Part shown: positions 62,250 through 64,000 of the stretch, piece by piece | Layout of the letters: each line of letters begins with the position of its first letter | Numbering within the stretch: the first letter of the stretch is position 1 | Origin: Plumapathes pennacea | Taxonomy: Eukaryota; Cnidaria; Anthozoa; Antipatharia; Myriopathidae | Reading direction: 5' to 3' | DNA: 64,000 bases | NCBI GenBank assembly: GCA_964036295.1 | Contig: OZ038465.1 | Span: 4,285,167 to 4,349,166 of the forward strand | Position numbers and translations under genes: made by a program | The notes under the pieces: generated by a model | The model's database searches: none | What the model was told of the DNA's origin: nothing | The model's input: only the letters and a program-made list of their open reading frames with translations

Positions 62250-62840
<591 letters not shown>

Positions 62841-63740
62841 ATTCTGCATCCACACTTTAACTTGGACTATATTGCTTGTTTAGTCTGGTACTGAAAAAAA
62901 AAACTGACAAAATGTCAACAGCAAATGTCGAAAAGAACTGTAATTGGTAGTTCTCAGATACATTAATTTCAAGTAAGTATTAGTAACTTGTAAGCAATGC
63001 CCATCCATTTGAGTGGTGAGTGTGGTATTTGAATTTCTGGACTTTGCATTCAACATAGCATTGTCTTGTCAAGATGGCATTTTCAAGCAGCCTGCATTCG
63101 TATTTCACAATAATAGTTCAAAGCCAGGCTAGCCTCCATTAGCTGTTGAAGTTGGAAGAATGCAAAACCCAGAGATTACACTTCTAGCATGAAATGTTCC
63201 CTTTAATTGTCAAATGTATAAAGACTTGATAGATAATTCAGTCCATTCTTTTAACATATTTTATCGATTTAGTACATAAAGTGAAAGCTTAGAATATTTT
63301 ACATGTAGACAACCATAAGTAGTGCATTCAGATAAAGATTGTTATCAAAAGCCGTCTCAAATGCACATGCATGTAGTTGAAAGAATACGAGAATCACATC
63401 TCCATTGTGACATGGTTTGTTACCTAGTGCTAAATCGATGAAATATAATGCATGGTTAATAGGCCTGATACAAAATCCTCTATAATTTGTGTATTTACTT
63501 TGTTTGTTTGGTGGTTCAAGTTGTTAACAGGAGTATTGTGTATTCTGGAGTGATTGAAAAGTTATGAATGAAGAACTTGATTGTGTAAGCTGGATCAATT
63601 CTGTTACTAACCCAGCAGCTGGCAAATAAGTGCCATCCTTCTGCTGTTTGTAGAAATTTGTCTTTCCTAGTCGTGTCAAATTATATTTTTCAAGGAAATT
63701 TTGGATCATTTGATGAAGGCTGAGCTGTTTTCTTCAAATT

Positions 63741-63746
63741 AATAAA
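63741..63746 (+). terminator. Polyadenylation signal of RHOA
   Basis: AATAAA about 900 bases after the stop, inside an AT-rich 3' UTR (62841 to about 63770). The UTR shows no other gene. The last 230 bases of the window hold nothing recognised. Confidence 0.5.
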
Positions 63747-64000
63747 TATAATCTTGAAAGACATATGTTGTTTTTGTTTATTTCAGAGCTTGCAAGATCA
63801 CCCTATGCAACGCAAAATAATTTTAGTTACCCCAACCGAAATAGTGGTTGATTAAAGTGCACATAAGCCCAAAAATGATATCTTCACAATCGATTCTACA
63901 TAAAGTAAATAGGTGACTTTTAGATTATTTCTGTGTTTCAACATTGCACCTATAAGTTGTAGAGGTTTATATTTCGAATATGGTAATGACGTGACGTCAA

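Overview
The window looks like nuclear DNA of a cnidarian, most likely an anthozoan (coral or anemone-type) animal. The reasons are intron-rich genes with GT-AG splice sites, metazoan housekeeping proteins (proteasome alpha-5, mitochondrial processing peptidase beta, RhoA, NAPE-PLD) and dense small foldback and MITE-like repeats in every intron. Species was not determined. All exon models were built by hand from splice signals and reading-phase bookkeeping. In every complete model the summed exons give an exact number of codons.

Left half (1-38,130) is a tandemly duplicated locus on the minus strand. It encodes single-pass membrane proteins of one family that I do not recognise as a named family. 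Each has a signal peptide, a short Cys-rich module, a two-exon Cys-containing ectodomain, a Thr/Ser/Pro stalk, one membrane helix and a cytoplasmic tail full of tyrosine motifs. Receptor A (20-7840) is the divergent member. Receptors B (9205-17399, 579 aa) and C (26527-36994, 767 aa) are recent, nearly identical duplicates that differ mainly in stalk length. A truncated copy of receptor A exon 1 lies at 24964-25207. The duplicated block also carried the promoter and first coding exon of NAPEPLD. A frameshifted NAPEPLD exon 1 therefore sits beside receptor B (17556-17689), and the intact one beside receptor C (37172).

Right half: NAPEPLD (37172-40078, +) is head-to-head with receptor C (177 bp between start codons). 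PSMA5 (41956-45678, -) is head-to-head with PMPCB (46042-54846, +). RHOA (62262-62840, +) has an intronless coding region. Together these are N-acylethanolamine lipid synthesis, the 20S proteasome, mitochondrial presequence cleavage and Rho signalling. They have no obvious shared pathway.

Mobile DNA is abundant and several elements have readable ends. A 3157-bp element in receptor C intron 1 (33554-36710) has 8-bp target duplications, and its empty site is preserved in receptor B. It carries arrays of palindromic AGGATCCT and GTCGAC-type motifs. A 2764-bp Mutator-like element (55586-58349) has ~370-bp terminal repeats and a perfect 9-bp target duplication. A 2.06-kb element in PMPCB intron 11 (50130-52189) carries repeated GTTGCGGAGAAGAC motifs. 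There is also a decayed LINE 3' end at about 19.4-20.5 kb and many hairpin MITEs.
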